Source: a virus. Taken from it: 43,681 bases of DNA. Shown here one piece after another: positions 15,878 through 24,667 of the stretch. Location of the stretch: positions 1 to 43,681 of the IMG/VR virus record IMGVR_UViG_3300033153_002424. The stretch is one strand, 5' to 3'. A program made the position numbers and the translations under genes. Within the stretch, counting starts at the first letter, position 1. Every line of letters begins with the position of its first letter. The notes under the pieces were generated by a model. That model did not search any database, was not told the origin of the DNA, and was given only the letters and a program-made list of their open reading frames with translations.

Positions 15878-16821
15878 TGGCAATCACACTAATAGGATTA
15901 CACAGCGCAGAGAAGCGAAACGGCGATACCCCCACCGGCGTTAAGACCTTCATACTTGAGTCAGACACCCAGATTACCGACGACATTGATTTAATTCTGG
16001 ACTTCTCAGATGTCCCAGCTTATGACGAGACATGGGACGCTACCAACGCAGGGCTCAAGGTACGGCAGAAAGGCGCAACCGCCATGGATGAGCAGGAAGG
16101 CTTTATGTGGATGGTCACGGCCAACTACGAAGTCTCAGACACCAACTCGGACCAAGACGCGGACCCTCGTGACAGGGCTTGGGATTGGTCTAAAGGCCCA
16201 GACAAACGGCAGATAGTAGCACCCTCAAGTCTGTTCGCTACTACCGGGCATGTCTACCCTGACACTGCTGGAGGGGTGAATAAGAACCTTGCAAAGGGTG
16301 ATGCCATCCAGAACACGGCAGGGCTACCGTTTAGCGATGGGGTTGTCAGGACAATCTCCCGCCAGATCATCACACTGACAAAGTATGTAGATGATTACAG
16401 CGATTTGGGCCAGGCGTCGTGGACGGTGTTAGACGCGTTTGTTGATAGTGTCAACAGCGATACTATTTCAATACTTGGCGTCAGTTACCCAAAGTGGCAG
16501 TTGCTCATGGATGATATCAGCTATAGCCCGCATTCAGAGAACGGGTTTGATGTCATCAAGGTATCGTTGAGGATTATTGCAGATCCCACATATACGCACG
16601 TTGGCAGTTTTCCAAGTCAAGGCTATAAGCAGATTAAAGCTACAAAGCTTGTTCCTATTGTAGACGACAAGGGCAACGAGGTGGCAGAGCCCAGGCTTTT
16701 GGACATTGACGGGCTAGCTATCCCTGTCACAGGTGCTTTGATTGATCCGATATACGTTAACGCTGGGCTGAACATTGCGACGGCGTGGACATCGCTGACG
16801 TTGCCTGCAACCATCCCATAG
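15877..16821 (+). CDS. Distal tail protein (probable), 314 aa
   Basis: A beta-rich protein that follows the tape measure with a TAATG overlap. It is where Dit-like or minor tail proteins normally lie. I do not recognise a named domain. It has a strand-rich centre (VVRTISRQIITLTKYVDDYSDLGQASWTVLDAFVDSVNS) and no Cys or membrane segment. Tail tip is an inference from position only. Confidence 0.6.
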   Translation: MAITLIGLHSAEKRNGDTPTGVKTFILESDTQITDDIDLILDFSDVPAYDETWDATNAGLKVRQKGATAMDEQEGFMWMVTANYEVSDTNSDQDADPRDRAWDWSKGPDKRQIVAPSSLFATTGHVYPDTAGGVNKNLAKGDAIQNTAGLPFSDGVVRTISRQIITLTKYVDDYSDLGQASWTVLDAFVDSVNSDTISILGVSYPKWQLLMDDISYSPHSENGFDVIKVSLRIIADPTYTHVGSFPSQGYKQIKATKLVPIVDDKGNEVAEPRLLDIDGLAIPVTGALIDPIYVNAGLNIATAWTSLTLPATIP

Positions 16822-16830
16822 GGGAATATC

Positions 16831-19650
16831 GTGGACTATAATGTATTCAGTGACGACGCAGTCAGGCAGATACAGCAAATCGGCCTGAAGGTAAAGCAAT
16901 TGGAGCAGAAAATAGGGTTGCTCGGTGGCGCTCCTAATCAGCGGCGTACACAACTATTCGCTAGGATCGACTCTAATATATCCGACCAGACATACACGGC
17001 GGATCAGGTTATAGCAGGGGGTGACGGTTTACTTGGAACTACTCCTACAGACCCCCTACGATGGGACTCTACAGCAATCGGCTACCTTTACTCGATGGAT
17101 GACGCTACCGACACAACAGGTATATTCCCTGTATTCCAGACGAGCGACGGAACAGATATGTTCTGGTCATTTAGTCCTGGCGTAGAAGATGAATTCCGGC
17201 ATGTATTCAAGGTGACCGCTGACGGTACGGACGCTGTAATTGGCGCTGATAGGGGTGACGCTAATTATGAGTTCAGCGATACTATCACCATGTTCGACGG
17301 TCAAGACGGTGATATTTTAATTATCTCTTTTGCTGATGCTGAGAATGTCACGTTAGAAAGCGGCACAAATCACGTGTACTATGAAGTGCTGAAGAGCACG
17401 GGCGGAGCTTGGGAGGCAACGCCCAAGAGAACGGGAACATGGCCCCCATCAGACATAGACGACGATCAGCAGAAATTCCCGCTATTGGTTGCAGAGGTGG
17501 AAGTAGACGGGACTGATGCGGTGGTAGGTCAAGAGCTTTTCCATAATCCAGAGATGAGACCTAAACAGTTTACCCCGTCATTCTCGCCTATCCATAATAA
17601 TGGCTTTGTTAAGATCACAGCTGGCAAGGTGCGGCTTGCATCTGGCGACGTGTCGTTGGCTGCGGTAGAGTTTGCAACGACTTCAAACGTCATTGTATAT
17701 ATCGAGATCGTATCCAATGCCGGGACCGATACCCCGACAGTTACGGATACAGAGATTAAATCAGCGGCATCAATAACCTACTCGGCCAAAGACGCTGACG
17801 GGAACCTCACAAGACAGATACCGCTTGGTTTTATCACCGCGGCAACAAACAAATATACCCCTTATCATACCGGAGACCTTTTATTAGGCACTCAGTATCA
17901 GCCATCATTCCACGCAGATGTAAGACCGTCAATAGATAAGAGCCAAGTACAGCTATTAGGCCAAGAAAGCGTCACATCGGTTGGCGCGGATATGACCACT
18001 TTCCTATCCGGTCATAAAATGACCTGGGACTGGAACGGTGGCGACCTTGAAGACAATACGGACGACGGCACGTTCAGCTTTGGCGGCATCACCGCAACAC
18101 GCGACCAAAATGCTATTACGGGCGTATCGAGTGACGGAACAAATCTAACGTTTACCATTACCGAATTCCAAGACGACTGCACTGCTGGCCTTACCCAGGA
18201 CATGACAAACGTAGACGGCACTAATATTATTATTGCATTCCCCGGCGGTGACACGACAGGTGCTACTGTTAATGTCAATGAAGACTTCCTTTCCAGCGTT
18301 GACACTGCCACTGTGAACGAGATAGACATCAACAAACGCAACCTTGCAATACAGACCACAGACGGACTTGTGCAGGCGTTTACGATTGGTGCAGAAGCTG
18401 TTGAGTCGTCGCTTACTTGTGATGAGGAGTGGATCGAGATCGAAGCAGGCGGAAGGTTCAAACACGCGCGCGCAAACATCACAGGCGTTGCTGATCCTAA
18501 GCACTGGACAAGCGTTTCGCATGACGGAACAAGCTGGACTGATGGTGTCATTACGGGTACTGACATGACAATGAGGCTTGATATTAATAGACATCCATAT
18601 GAATTTATCATTGATGGCACATCGGTTGATCAGCCTACTGACGAGACAAACTGGAGATATGAAGACTGTACCAATTCGGGTAGTGAACGAGTCTACGACT
18701 CGTCGACCGATGGCGTTTTTACTGATGACGGTACATGCTGGTTTTTGATTGGTGAGACAGACGCGACTTCCGACCACACGCTGCCATCTGTCGACTATAC
18801 TGATTGCTCAGATTGTTTAGGTGACCAGACAAACGAGATATGGAAGGAATGCCCATCTCCAGGGTCTACGGAATACTACCTTGCTGCTAGTGCATCTGCG
18901 GATCTAGCTGCATGGGGGTGTATCGGCAGTGTATGGACAAAAATATACAACACAGAGACCTCTACCGCACTGGCCGCAACAGTAACAGACGTTATAGATC
19001 AATGCGACGGTGCAGTTGACTGTGATGGACTTGTTGGTTGGTTGCTTTTTGATAACTTTGCCGCTGGCGGTTGTCAGTCGTCCACGGGGAATCTTAACAC
19101 TAATATATGGGATCTTGTCTATGATCCAGACGGTGGGGGAGGGAGCAATGTTGTAAGTGGGTCCAAGCTGAGAATCACCGCAGCGAGCACGACGGGCGAG
19201 TATGGTATAGAAAACAGCCGTTCGGCGTGGACCGGCGATTTCTTTATCTCCTGCGACTTTTCGAATATATCATTTGCAACGTTAGGCCAAGGAACTAGCT
19301 GGATAGGACTTGTTATCTTTTTTCAGGGTGGCGGCGTTATGAACATGGAACGCAATCGAACAAGCGCGGACAACTGGGAATCGCTGGGTAATGTCCAGGC
19401 GACCTCGGCCACATCCGGCACGTTGTCTATCGAACGCAAGGCGGGTAGCTCAACAGTTAGAGCCCGGTACAACGGCACGAGCCTTCACACTATCTCAAAC
19501 TCAAACGCGATTACCAGAATCATCATAAGGGCCAACGCGGCTGGAATAACTGACCAAGACGTCGCCGCAGACATCAGCGACGTTCAAGGTTCTGACGCTA
19601 TTGAGCCTGACGTGGTCGCATGGGACCCCACTGGAAAAGCATGCCCGTAA
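16831..19650 (+). CDS. Tail fibre or tip protein with lectin-like C-terminus, 939 aa
   Basis: The largest protein here. It starts at a GTG (16831) about four bases after GGGGAAT, opens with a coiled-coil segment (AVRQIQQIGLKVKQLEQKIGLLGG), then repeated beta-rich blocks containing DGT motifs. A Cys-rich part near residues 600-730 (DCTNSG, DGTCWFL, YTDCSDCLGD, WKECPSPG, AAWGCIGSVW) is probably disulphide-bonded. The final 190 residues look like a concanavalin/LamG-type beta sandwich. The role inferred is host receptor binding. It shares a 20-base identical string with the collagen-like gene. Confidence 0.7.
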   Translation: MDYNVFSDDAVRQIQQIGLKVKQLEQKIGLLGGAPNQRRTQLFARIDSNISDQTYTADQVIAGGDGLLGTTPTDPLRWDSTAIGYLYSMDDATDTTGIFPVFQTSDGTDMFWSFSPGVEDEFRHVFKVTADGTDAVIGADRGDANYEFSDTITMFDGQDGDILIISFADAENVTLESGTNHVYYEVLKSTGGAWEATPKRTGTWPPSDIDDDQQKFPLLVAEVEVDGTDAVVGQELFHNPEMRPKQFTPSFSPIHNNGFVKITAGKVRLASGDVSLAAVEFATTSNVIVYIEIVSNAGTDTPTVTDTEIKSAASITYSAKDADGNLTRQIPLGFITAATNKYTPYHTGDLLLGTQYQPSFHADVRPSIDKSQVQLLGQESVTSVGADMTTFLSGHKMTWDWNGGDLEDNTDDGTFSFGGITATRDQNAITGVSSDGTNLTFTITEFQDDCTAGLTQDMTNVDGTNIIIAFPGGDTTGATVNVNEDFLSSVDTATVNEIDINKRNLAIQTTDGLVQAFTIGAEAVESSLTCDEEWIEIEAGGRFKHARANITGVADPKHWTSVSHDGTSWTDGVITGTDMTMRLDINRHPYEFIIDGTSVDQPTDETNWRYEDCTNSGSERVYDSSTDGVFTDDGTCWFLIGETDATSDHTLPSVDYTDCSDCLGDQTNEIWKECPSPGSTEYYLAASASADLAAWGCIGSVWTKIYNTETSTALAATVTDVIDQCDGAVDCDGLVGWLLFDNFAAGGCQSSTGNLNTNIWDLVYDPDGGGGSNVVSGSKLRITAASTTGEYGIENSRSAWTGDFFISCDFSNISFATLGQGTSWIGLVIFFQGGGVMNMERNRTSADNWESLGNVQATSATSGTLSIERKAGSSTVRARYNGTSLHTISNSNAITRIIIRANAAGITDQDVAADISDVQGSDAIEPDVVAWDPTGKACP

Positions 19651-19661
19651 AGGAGTGCAAG

Positions 19662-19814
19662 ATGAAAAAGAAGGTAAAACCATCAGACCTGAAACGAGAC
19701 GCGAAGGGTTTCCTTATCGTCAATGGTGAGGATGAATTCAAGGCGTACATGGAGGGCCGGAACTCTGGAGAGATCAAAGAGAGGAAGGTCAAGCCAGAGC
19801 AAGGTAAAAAATGA
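19662..19814 (+). CDS. Hypothetical small charged protein, 50 aa
   Basis: Starts at ATG 19662 after an AAAGGAG ribosome site; upstream in-frame ATGs overlap the fibre gene and lack one. Very Lys/Glu-rich (MKKKVKPSDLKRDAKGFLIVNGEDEFKAYMEG) with no domain I recognise. It overlaps the next gene by four bases. Confidence 0.65.
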   Translation: MKKKVKPSDLKRDAKGFLIVNGEDEFKAYMEGRNSGEIKERKVKPEQGKK

Positions 19815-20008
19815 AACCACCTGAAGTGAAAGCAGGTGAATGGTCTGCGCTCCTCGGCGTACCGTCGTCGATGGTTCGTAAGATGGATATGTACAAGGTA
19901 TACAAGGCCGAGTATATCGAATGGCGTACAGCCAACCCTAAAGGCGACTTTGACCCGTTCACCAGTGACCCCGGCTGTAAGAATTGCGGTAAAAAGAAAA
20001 AGACTTGA
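19811..20008 (+). CDS. Hypothetical small protein with C-terminal CxxC, 65 aa
   Basis: Coupled by ATGA to the preceding gene. The C-terminus DPGCKNCGKKKKT carries a single CxxC pair before a basic tail. Such small tail-region genes sometimes assist fibre assembly, but nothing in the sequence shows this here. Confidence 0.62.
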   Translation: MKPPEVKAGEWSALLGVPSSMVRKMDMYKVYKAEYIEWRTANPKGDFDPFTSDPGCKNCGKKKKT

Positions 20009-20036
20009 CGTTTAGCTTTATATAGCTGGAGGTCAT

Positions 20037-21194
20037 ATGAAAAGATACAAGACGCTGGAAGAATACAGGGATAGACTCCCAAACTTCGTTATTATCGAGA
20101 TGATACAAAACGGTGCAATTGCGTCGTATGGTAGCAAATATCCGGTACAGAAGGGTCAAGAGATCCTGATGATAGCTGGAGAGGCAAAGAAGGCCGTTGA
20201 GTCTGGTGCTGGAATAATCTCACGCAGGACAATGAAGGGGCAGTATAGACGGTACAACGGGGAGAACCTAAACGGACGTAGGCTGATGATATGGCGTGCA
20301 GGCGGTATAGGTGATTTAATGTGGGTTCGTCCTATCCTTTGCCATCTCAAAGATAAATACCCCGAGTCTACTATTTTGTTCGCCACTCGCGAAATGTTTC
20401 ATTGCATGGTGGCAACTTGGGGAGATTGCCTAGACGGTCTATCTGTTGTGCCTTTGAACATGTCAGACACTATGGATGCTGCTGACTATCATTTAAGCTT
20501 TGACGGACTTGTAGAATCGTGTGACGAGGCAGAGACCACAGACATACACGACCTATTCGCAAGGCACGCAGGTTGCGACCCTGACGAGGTTAATTGGTGT
20601 AGGCCGATGAGACTGCCGAATTGGGAACCGGACAAAGAACACGACAAAAACCCGTGTATACAGTACATGGTAAATAAGCGCAAGTATGCTGTTGTTCAGT
20701 ATCGGGCATCGTCGCCCATGCGCACGCCTTATCTTGGCAGTATTGTTGCGGCGTGCAATGCGGTTACTGATTCGGGGTATAGAGCGGTGTTGTGTGACCT
20801 TCCCTCTAGCGCAAGGGAGATTGATAATATAATCAGTTGCTGCAAGACTCCAGCCATGGTGTATAACTTTTCCGAAAGGGCTAGGGATATACTCGACACT
20901 ATCCGGCTGATAAACCATTCAAGGCTTGTTGTAGGCCCTGACTCTTCACTAGTTCATATCGCAGCTATGCAGGGCATTCCCTCGGTTGGTATCTACGGGC
21001 CGTTCCCTGGCATGACACGGCAAGCGCGAAACCCGCTCGCGAAATGGATAGAACCGCCAGAGTCAAAGGTATGCAAGAGCAAGGGGCGGCATTGCTTCAA
21101 GAATAGAACAGAGTGCGACGGTGATTATAAGTGCTGGGGCAACCTGAACAACGCAAGGCTACAGGAAATAATAGCAGAGGTGCTGAATGGATGA
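20037..21194 (+). CDS. GT9-like (heptosyltransferase-like) glycosyltransferase, 385 aa
   Basis: The two Rossmann-type halves of family GT9 are visible. RLMIWRAGGIGDLMWVRPILCHLKDKYPESTILFATR (about residues 80-117) carries the GGIGD loop, and RLVVGPDSSLVHIAAMQGIPSVGIYGPFPGMTRQ in the C-terminal half carries the nucleotide-sugar binding PDSS.VH.AA motif. Known relatives add heptose or other sugars to lipopolysaccharide. An unusual Cys-rich end (VCKSKGRHCFKNRTECDGDYKCWG) follows. First of five tandem modification genes; a strong TGGAGGT ribosome site precedes it. Confidence 0.82.
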   Translation: MKRYKTLEEYRDRLPNFVIIEMIQNGAIASYGSKYPVQKGQEILMIAGEAKKAVESGAGIISRRTMKGQYRRYNGENLNGRRLMIWRAGGIGDLMWVRPILCHLKDKYPESTILFATREMFHCMVATWGDCLDGLSVVPLNMSDTMDAADYHLSFDGLVESCDEAETTDIHDLFARHAGCDPDEVNWCRPMRLPNWEPDKEHDKNPCIQYMVNKRKYAVVQYRASSPMRTPYLGSIVAACNAVTDSGYRAVLCDLPSSAREIDNIISCCKTPAMVYNFSERARDILDTIRLINHSRLVVGPDSSLVHIAAMQGIPSVGIYGPFPGMTRQARNPLAKWIEPPESKVCKSKGRHCFKNRTECDGDYKCWGNLNNARLQEIIAEVLNG

Positions 21195-21753
21195 CTTTAG
21201 AAAACTAATGAACGCCCACGAGGGAAAAGCGGCTGTAGTCCTAGGCAAAGGCCCGAGCTTGGATAAGTACGAGCCTATCGAAGGCCCGATTATAATCGGG
21301 GTAAACGATGTCGGCAATACTATTCCTGTTGATTACTCGGTGACTACAGACGGATTCAAGCCGGGAGTGCTAGGGAAGGCCAAACTTGCAAAGCTCACAG
21401 CCATCCCGAATAGAGCTGGATTTGATTATAACGAAGACGAAGTATGGTTTTTACATTGTGATGATACCGGCGACGGCGGCCCGTCAAGATTAGCAAGAGA
21501 GGATGTTGCTGAGAGCAGGTGGCTATATACGTGCTCAAGTAGTGCTCAGCCTGCTATTCATTTGGCGTGGTACCTTGGATGCACCTACCTTCATATGTTC
21601 GGCATAGACGGGGGAAGAGGTTATGCAAAGGGGATGATAGAGCATGAAGAGAAGGACTACAACCACCCAGACAGGTTTACAAAATATATAAACAGCACTC
21701 TAAGGATAGCCAATATATGCTTTGGTAATAGGTGGGAGCGATGTTCAAAATAG
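21187..21753 (+). CDS. MptE/DUF115-like protein, 188 aa
   Basis: AAVVLGKGPSLDKYEPIEGPIIIGVNDV at the N-terminus is the phosphate-loop-like GxGPSLD motif of MptE/DUF115 proteins, and LGCTYLHMFGIDGGRGY near the end is the second conserved block. Family members accompany glycosylation genes, including flagellin and surface sugar loci; the reaction here is unknown. It overlaps the GT9-like gene by eight bases and the next gene by 13. Confidence 0.72.
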   Translation: MDDFRKLMNAHEGKAAVVLGKGPSLDKYEPIEGPIIIGVNDVGNTIPVDYSVTTDGFKPGVLGKAKLAKLTAIPNRAGFDYNEDEVWFLHCDDTGDGGPSRLAREDVAESRWLYTCSSSAQPAIHLAWYLGCTYLHMFGIDGGRGYAKGMIEHEEKDYNHPDRFTKYINSTLRIANICFGNRWERCSK

Positions 21754-22286
21754 TAAGTATGTACACTGCCGACACCCCCTACGAGGATGAGATAAAAAAG
21801 CTTCAGGAGTCCTTAGTACGGTTCAAGCTCAGTCATACTATCTACAGGTGTAAGTCGCGCGGGTCATGGGCTAAAAACTGTCAGATGAAAGCCAACGTAA
21901 TAGCAGAGGCATTAAATAGCTCAGACGGGGATATAGTATGGACTGACGCCGATAGTGTCATACTTAGGGCTCCATCTTTGTTTAATGAGTTGTCTTGTGA
22001 TATTGCGTTGCACGCATTACGGCAGCGGTGGGGGATGGAGTATCTTTCAGGTACAGTCTACTTTGCCAACAACGCCAAGGTGAAGCAGGTTGTGAATAAT
22101 TGGATAAGGCTCAATCAAGAGAACGACGAATGGGACCAGAAGAATCTACAGCGTGTAATGTCAGGGGTAGACTTGTCATTTCTTCCCCCTGAGTATTGTA
22201 AGATATTCGACAGGCACAGCCAACGCGTATCTAATCCTGTAATAGTCCATAACCAAGCATCACGGAGGTTCAAAGGTTTAATATGA
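21741..22286 (+). CDS. GT8-like nucleotide-sugar transferase, 181 aa
   Basis: A short GT-A type enzyme. The metal-binding DxD motif is in IVWTDADSVILRAPSLF, preceded by a helix NCQMKANVIAEAL, and followed by MEYLSGTVYFANNAK and WDQKNLQRV, a pattern typical of GT8/nucleotid_trans proteins. ATG 21741 is chosen because GGTGGGAG precedes it; a GTG at 21732 is inside that site. Substrate not deducible. Confidence 0.72.
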   Translation: MFKIVSMYTADTPYEDEIKKLQESLVRFKLSHTIYRCKSRGSWAKNCQMKANVIAEALNSSDGDIVWTDADSVILRAPSLFNELSCDIALHALRQRWGMEYLSGTVYFANNAKVKQVVNNWIRLNQENDEWDQKNLQRVMSGVDLSFLPPEYCKIFDRHSQRVSNPVIVHNQASRRFKGLI

Positions 22287-22762
22287 TCGAACAACGGATT
22301 TTGGAACTCATCTTACCAGGTTCTACGTTGGACCTTGGATGTGGGGATAAAAAGTTCTCACCTGACAATGCAGTTACGATAGATGCGTGGGAAGGATGTG
22401 AGCCTGACTACCAACTAGATATAGGGACTGAATCCCTACCGTTCCCTAAAGGGTCATTTGACAACGTACTTATGATAGATGTCATTGAGCACATGCCACG
22501 GCTGGAGGGCTATCACGCCCTAAAAGAGGCTAAGAGGGTATGCAAGGGAAGGGTCATAATCTTCACCCCGCTTGTGTGGGACGATAACCAAAAGAATATA
22601 GAGGATGTTTCGAGACCGGCCTACTACCAGAATCCCCACAACCTACATAAAAGCCTATGGGCTTTAACAGATTTCCTAGGGTGGGTAGATGTTGATGTTA
22701 CTAACATGTGGTATCTAGGCTACTGGGAGCAAGTCAATCATCAAAAAGGGGGAGTAATATGA
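22283..22762 (+). CDS. SAM-dependent methyltransferase, class I, 159 aa
   Basis: LDLGCGDKKF near residue 17 is motif I (SAM binding). FDNVLMIDVIEHMP is motif II/III of the UbiE-type fold, and GRVIIFTPL follows. The protein is short and lacks a DNA-recognition domain, and it is embedded between glycosyltransferases with a four-base overlap. A sugar O- or N-methyltransferase is therefore the likeliest role (inference from context). Confidence 0.8.
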   Translation: MIEQRILELILPGSTLDLGCGDKKFSPDNAVTIDAWEGCEPDYQLDIGTESLPFPKGSFDNVLMIDVIEHMPRLEGYHALKEAKRVCKGRVIIFTPLVWDDNQKNIEDVSRPAYYQNPHNLHKSLWALTDFLGWVDVDVTNMWYLGYWEQVNHQKGGVI

Positions 22763-23481
22763 TATCTATACTGATACCGACATTTAACAGGTCTGATTTA
22801 CTGGTGCATGGCCTTGCATCACTAGAGCGGCAGTGTGCAGATTATGAAGTGCTGATACTTGACGAGTCTCACCAGCCGGATAGCGAAGTGATGAGGATTG
22901 CGGCGGATCACACGTACATACACACTGGAGCAACCAAAGAGAAAGAGCATTGGCGCATTCCTGGCTTCGCTTTGAATATAGGATTCAGGCAAGCAAAAGG
23001 TGACACTATTATAATCACATGCCCAGAGGTGGTACATTTTGGCGAGTCGATTAAAGAACTCGGTACAGCTAAGTCAGGTATTATGACTTATCCGGCTATG
23101 GCCCGTGATGACGTGAAGAATGTGATAAACCCCAAGACCGCTTCGATATCTGACTTTTGCAAGTGTGCGCTGTTAAGTGCAAAGCTTCCTTTCAGTATGG
23201 GGTTTTGCAGGGATGATATAATTAAAATCGGTGGCTATGACGAGGACTTTACAGGCGTTTGTTATGACGACAATGATTTCATAGAAAGGCTGCTCTCGTA
23301 CGGCTGCAAGCATCGTCCGGTAAAGTGTGCAGTGTTGCATTTGTACCACCCACGAGGGAATGCAAAGGGCTCAGATACGAGAAAGCGTGCTGAGTATAAT
23401 AAGAAATTGTATCTCTCAAGGCGTGGTATTGTCCAGCGTAACGAGAAACGTGATTGGGGATCGCTTGACGTTACTGTGTAG
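22759..23481 (+). CDS. GT2 family glycosyltransferase, 240 aa
   Basis: MISILIPTFNRSDLLVHGLASLERQ is the start of a GT-A family 2 fold. EVLILDES holds the first acidic site and FSMGFCRDDIIKIGGYDEDFTGVCYDDNDFIERLL holds the acceptor loop with ED/DDND acidic residues in the positions typical of GT2. A GGGGGAG ribosome site precedes the ATG, which overlaps the methyltransferase stop. Last gene of the modification cluster. Confidence 0.82.
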   Translation: MISILIPTFNRSDLLVHGLASLERQCADYEVLILDESHQPDSEVMRIAADHTYIHTGATKEKEHWRIPGFALNIGFRQAKGDTIIITCPEVVHFGESIKELGTAKSGIMTYPAMARDDVKNVINPKTASISDFCKCALLSAKLPFSMGFCRDDIIKIGGYDEDFTGVCYDDNDFIERLLSYGCKHRPVKCAVLHLYHPRGNAKGSDTRKRAEYNKKLYLSRRGIVQRNEKRDWGSLDVTV

Positions 23482-23509
23482 TTTAAGGAGTACTCTGTAT
23501 GGTGGCAGC

Positions 23510-23538
23510 TTGAACAAAAAAGAGCACTTATCTATATT
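23510..23538 (+). promoter_or_regulatory. Sigma70-type promoter before the lysis-like genes
   Basis: TTGAAC (23510-23515), a 17-base spacer and TATATT (23533-23538) lie in the gap after the glycosyltransferase cluster and 27 bases before the next gene. Assignment rests on the boxes alone. Confidence 0.5.
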
Positions 23539-23564
23539 GGGTAAAATAGCAAAGTGGTTAATGC

Positions 23565-23990
23565 ATGACAGCTAAAAAGCTCACCGAAGCAGTATCTGAA
23601 GTCGAATGCGACAAGAAGCATACTGATATACGTCAGGAGATAGCCTCACTAAGAGACGCTATCATAGGTGTTCCAGGTGATACCTCAAGATGCGGGATAA
23701 TGGGGATGCTAACCAAGCAATCAATCTTGATGGAGCAATTAACCAAAGAGGTTGGCGAGATAACAACAGAGCATTTTGCAATGCAGATAATGGGGCTAAA
23801 GGCTGAGATAGACGCAAACACTTTAGAGATGGACCGACTTACTACAGCTAATGAACAGTTTGTACAGGCATCAAATGACGCGCCGCAGATTACATGGCTC
23901 AAGATTACCATGGCCATGCTTACAATTTGCACTGCTACTATGGGGCTTGCTGGGGCAGTCGTAATTCTACTAAAGGTCAAGTTCGGATGA
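23565..23990 (+). CDS. Coiled-coil protein with C-terminal membrane anchor (XhlA/holin-accessory-like), 141 aa
   Basis: A long helical part with heptads (IRQEIASLRDAI, LTKQSILMEQLTKEVGEI, LKAEIDANTLEMDRLTTANEQFV) ends in one hydrophobic helix (ITMAMLTICTATMGLAGAVVILL) and a Lys tail. This is the layout of haemolysin XhlA and other lysis accessory proteins, which insert in the inner membrane. It precedes a three-helix membrane protein with an ATGA overlap. Function is inferred from topology and neighbours. Confidence 0.6.
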   Translation: MTAKKLTEAVSEVECDKKHTDIRQEIASLRDAIIGVPGDTSRCGIMGMLTKQSILMEQLTKEVGEITTEHFAMQIMGLKAEIDANTLEMDRLTTANEQFVQASNDAPQITWLKITMAMLTICTATMGLAGAVVILLKVKFG

Positions 23991-24403
23991 AACCATTTAA
24001 CCCAGACAAAGACTTATGGCAGTGGAAGGGCTACCCGCCTCCCGGTAATATGTGGCTTGGTGGTTACTGTTACCGTGTTATCCCCCCTAAGATGACCCAG
24101 CACGATATTGATATGCGTATTAGGGCTCAGGAGATGCAGAGGGGCGCAGACTTGATGTATTGGGGCGTTATCATAGCTTTAGTGTGTGCAGTGGCCCACG
24201 GTTGCTCAAGCGTTAAAGCTTTAGGTAGGATAGCAGAGTGGGGGATAGTCGGTGGGTTGCTCGCTGTAGTATCGGGATTGCTCTACAAGAAAGCCACTCA
24301 ATACGAAAACTGGATTATACTTCTGGTTGTCGTCGCGGGCGGTGGTTTCCTTCTGTACCGCTACCGCGGTTGGTCTCTTTCTCATATATTTAAGAAGAAA
24401 TAG
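23987..24403 (+). CDS. Probable holin, three membrane segments, 138 aa
   Basis: After a Trp/Pro-rich N-terminus and a helical linker come three hydrophobic stretches: LMYWGVIIALVCAVAHG, WGIVGGLLAVVSGLLY and WIILLVVVAGGGFLLYRY. They end in a basic tail (HIFKKK), the general form of a class I holin. Coupling to the coiled-coil membrane protein supports a lysis pair. No endolysin gene is seen nearby, so this stays tentative; a generic membrane protein is the alternative. Confidence 0.55.
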   Translation: MKPFNPDKDLWQWKGYPPPGNMWLGGYCYRVIPPKMTQHDIDMRIRAQEMQRGADLMYWGVIIALVCAVAHGCSSVKALGRIAEWGIVGGLLAVVSGLLYKKATQYENWIILLVVVAGGGFLLYRYRGWSLSHIFKKK

Positions 24404-24404
24404 A

Positions 24405-24433
24405 TTGACATAGCGCAAGCGTTGGGGTAATGT
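24405..24433 (+). promoter_or_regulatory. Early promoter with dyad operator (site A)
   Basis: TTGACA (24405-24410), a 17-base spacer and TAATGT (24428-24433). The -35 box is part of the 15-bp dyad TTGACATAGCGCAAG (24405-24419), whose reverse complement is identical to the site at 36526. It reads into the regulator operon at 24464, which suggests that a repressor or activator acts on its own promoter. Confidence 0.75.
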
Positions 24434-24463
24434 TTAGTAACTCTAAACAGGGAGATACTATGC

Positions 24464-24667
24464 ATGAGTAGACAAATCAAGCTAACAATGTACCCAGAAG
24501 AGATCATAGCAACGGAGAAGGCGCTTAGGTTTATCGTAAAGGATGACAGCCGTGATATCCGCCTTCACTTCACAAGCAGTCAGTGGTCGGAACTCCAAGA
24601 CGCGTGGTGTCGTGTGTTTGCAGAGCTGTCAAGAGCGATAGAGGAATCGCAATGCGAAAACGATTAG
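24464..24667 (+). CDS. Hypothetical protein, 67 aa
   Basis: First gene after promoter A. Unrecognised and probably alpha/beta; it contains LHFTSSQWSELQDAWCRVFAELSRAIEE. An ATG four bases upstream is closed by an immediate stop, so translation starts at 24464 after CAGGGAG. It overlaps the next gene by 16 bases. Confidence 0.65.
   Translation: MSRQIKLTMYPEEIIATEKALRFIVKDDSRDIRLHFTSSQWSELQDAWCRVFAELSRAIEESQCEND

Noticed and set aside
23495-23575. Short frame with CTG or TTG start after an AGGAG site
   Set aside because: Needs a rare start codon; the nearest ATG stops after four residues; the promoter boxes there explain the sequence better.
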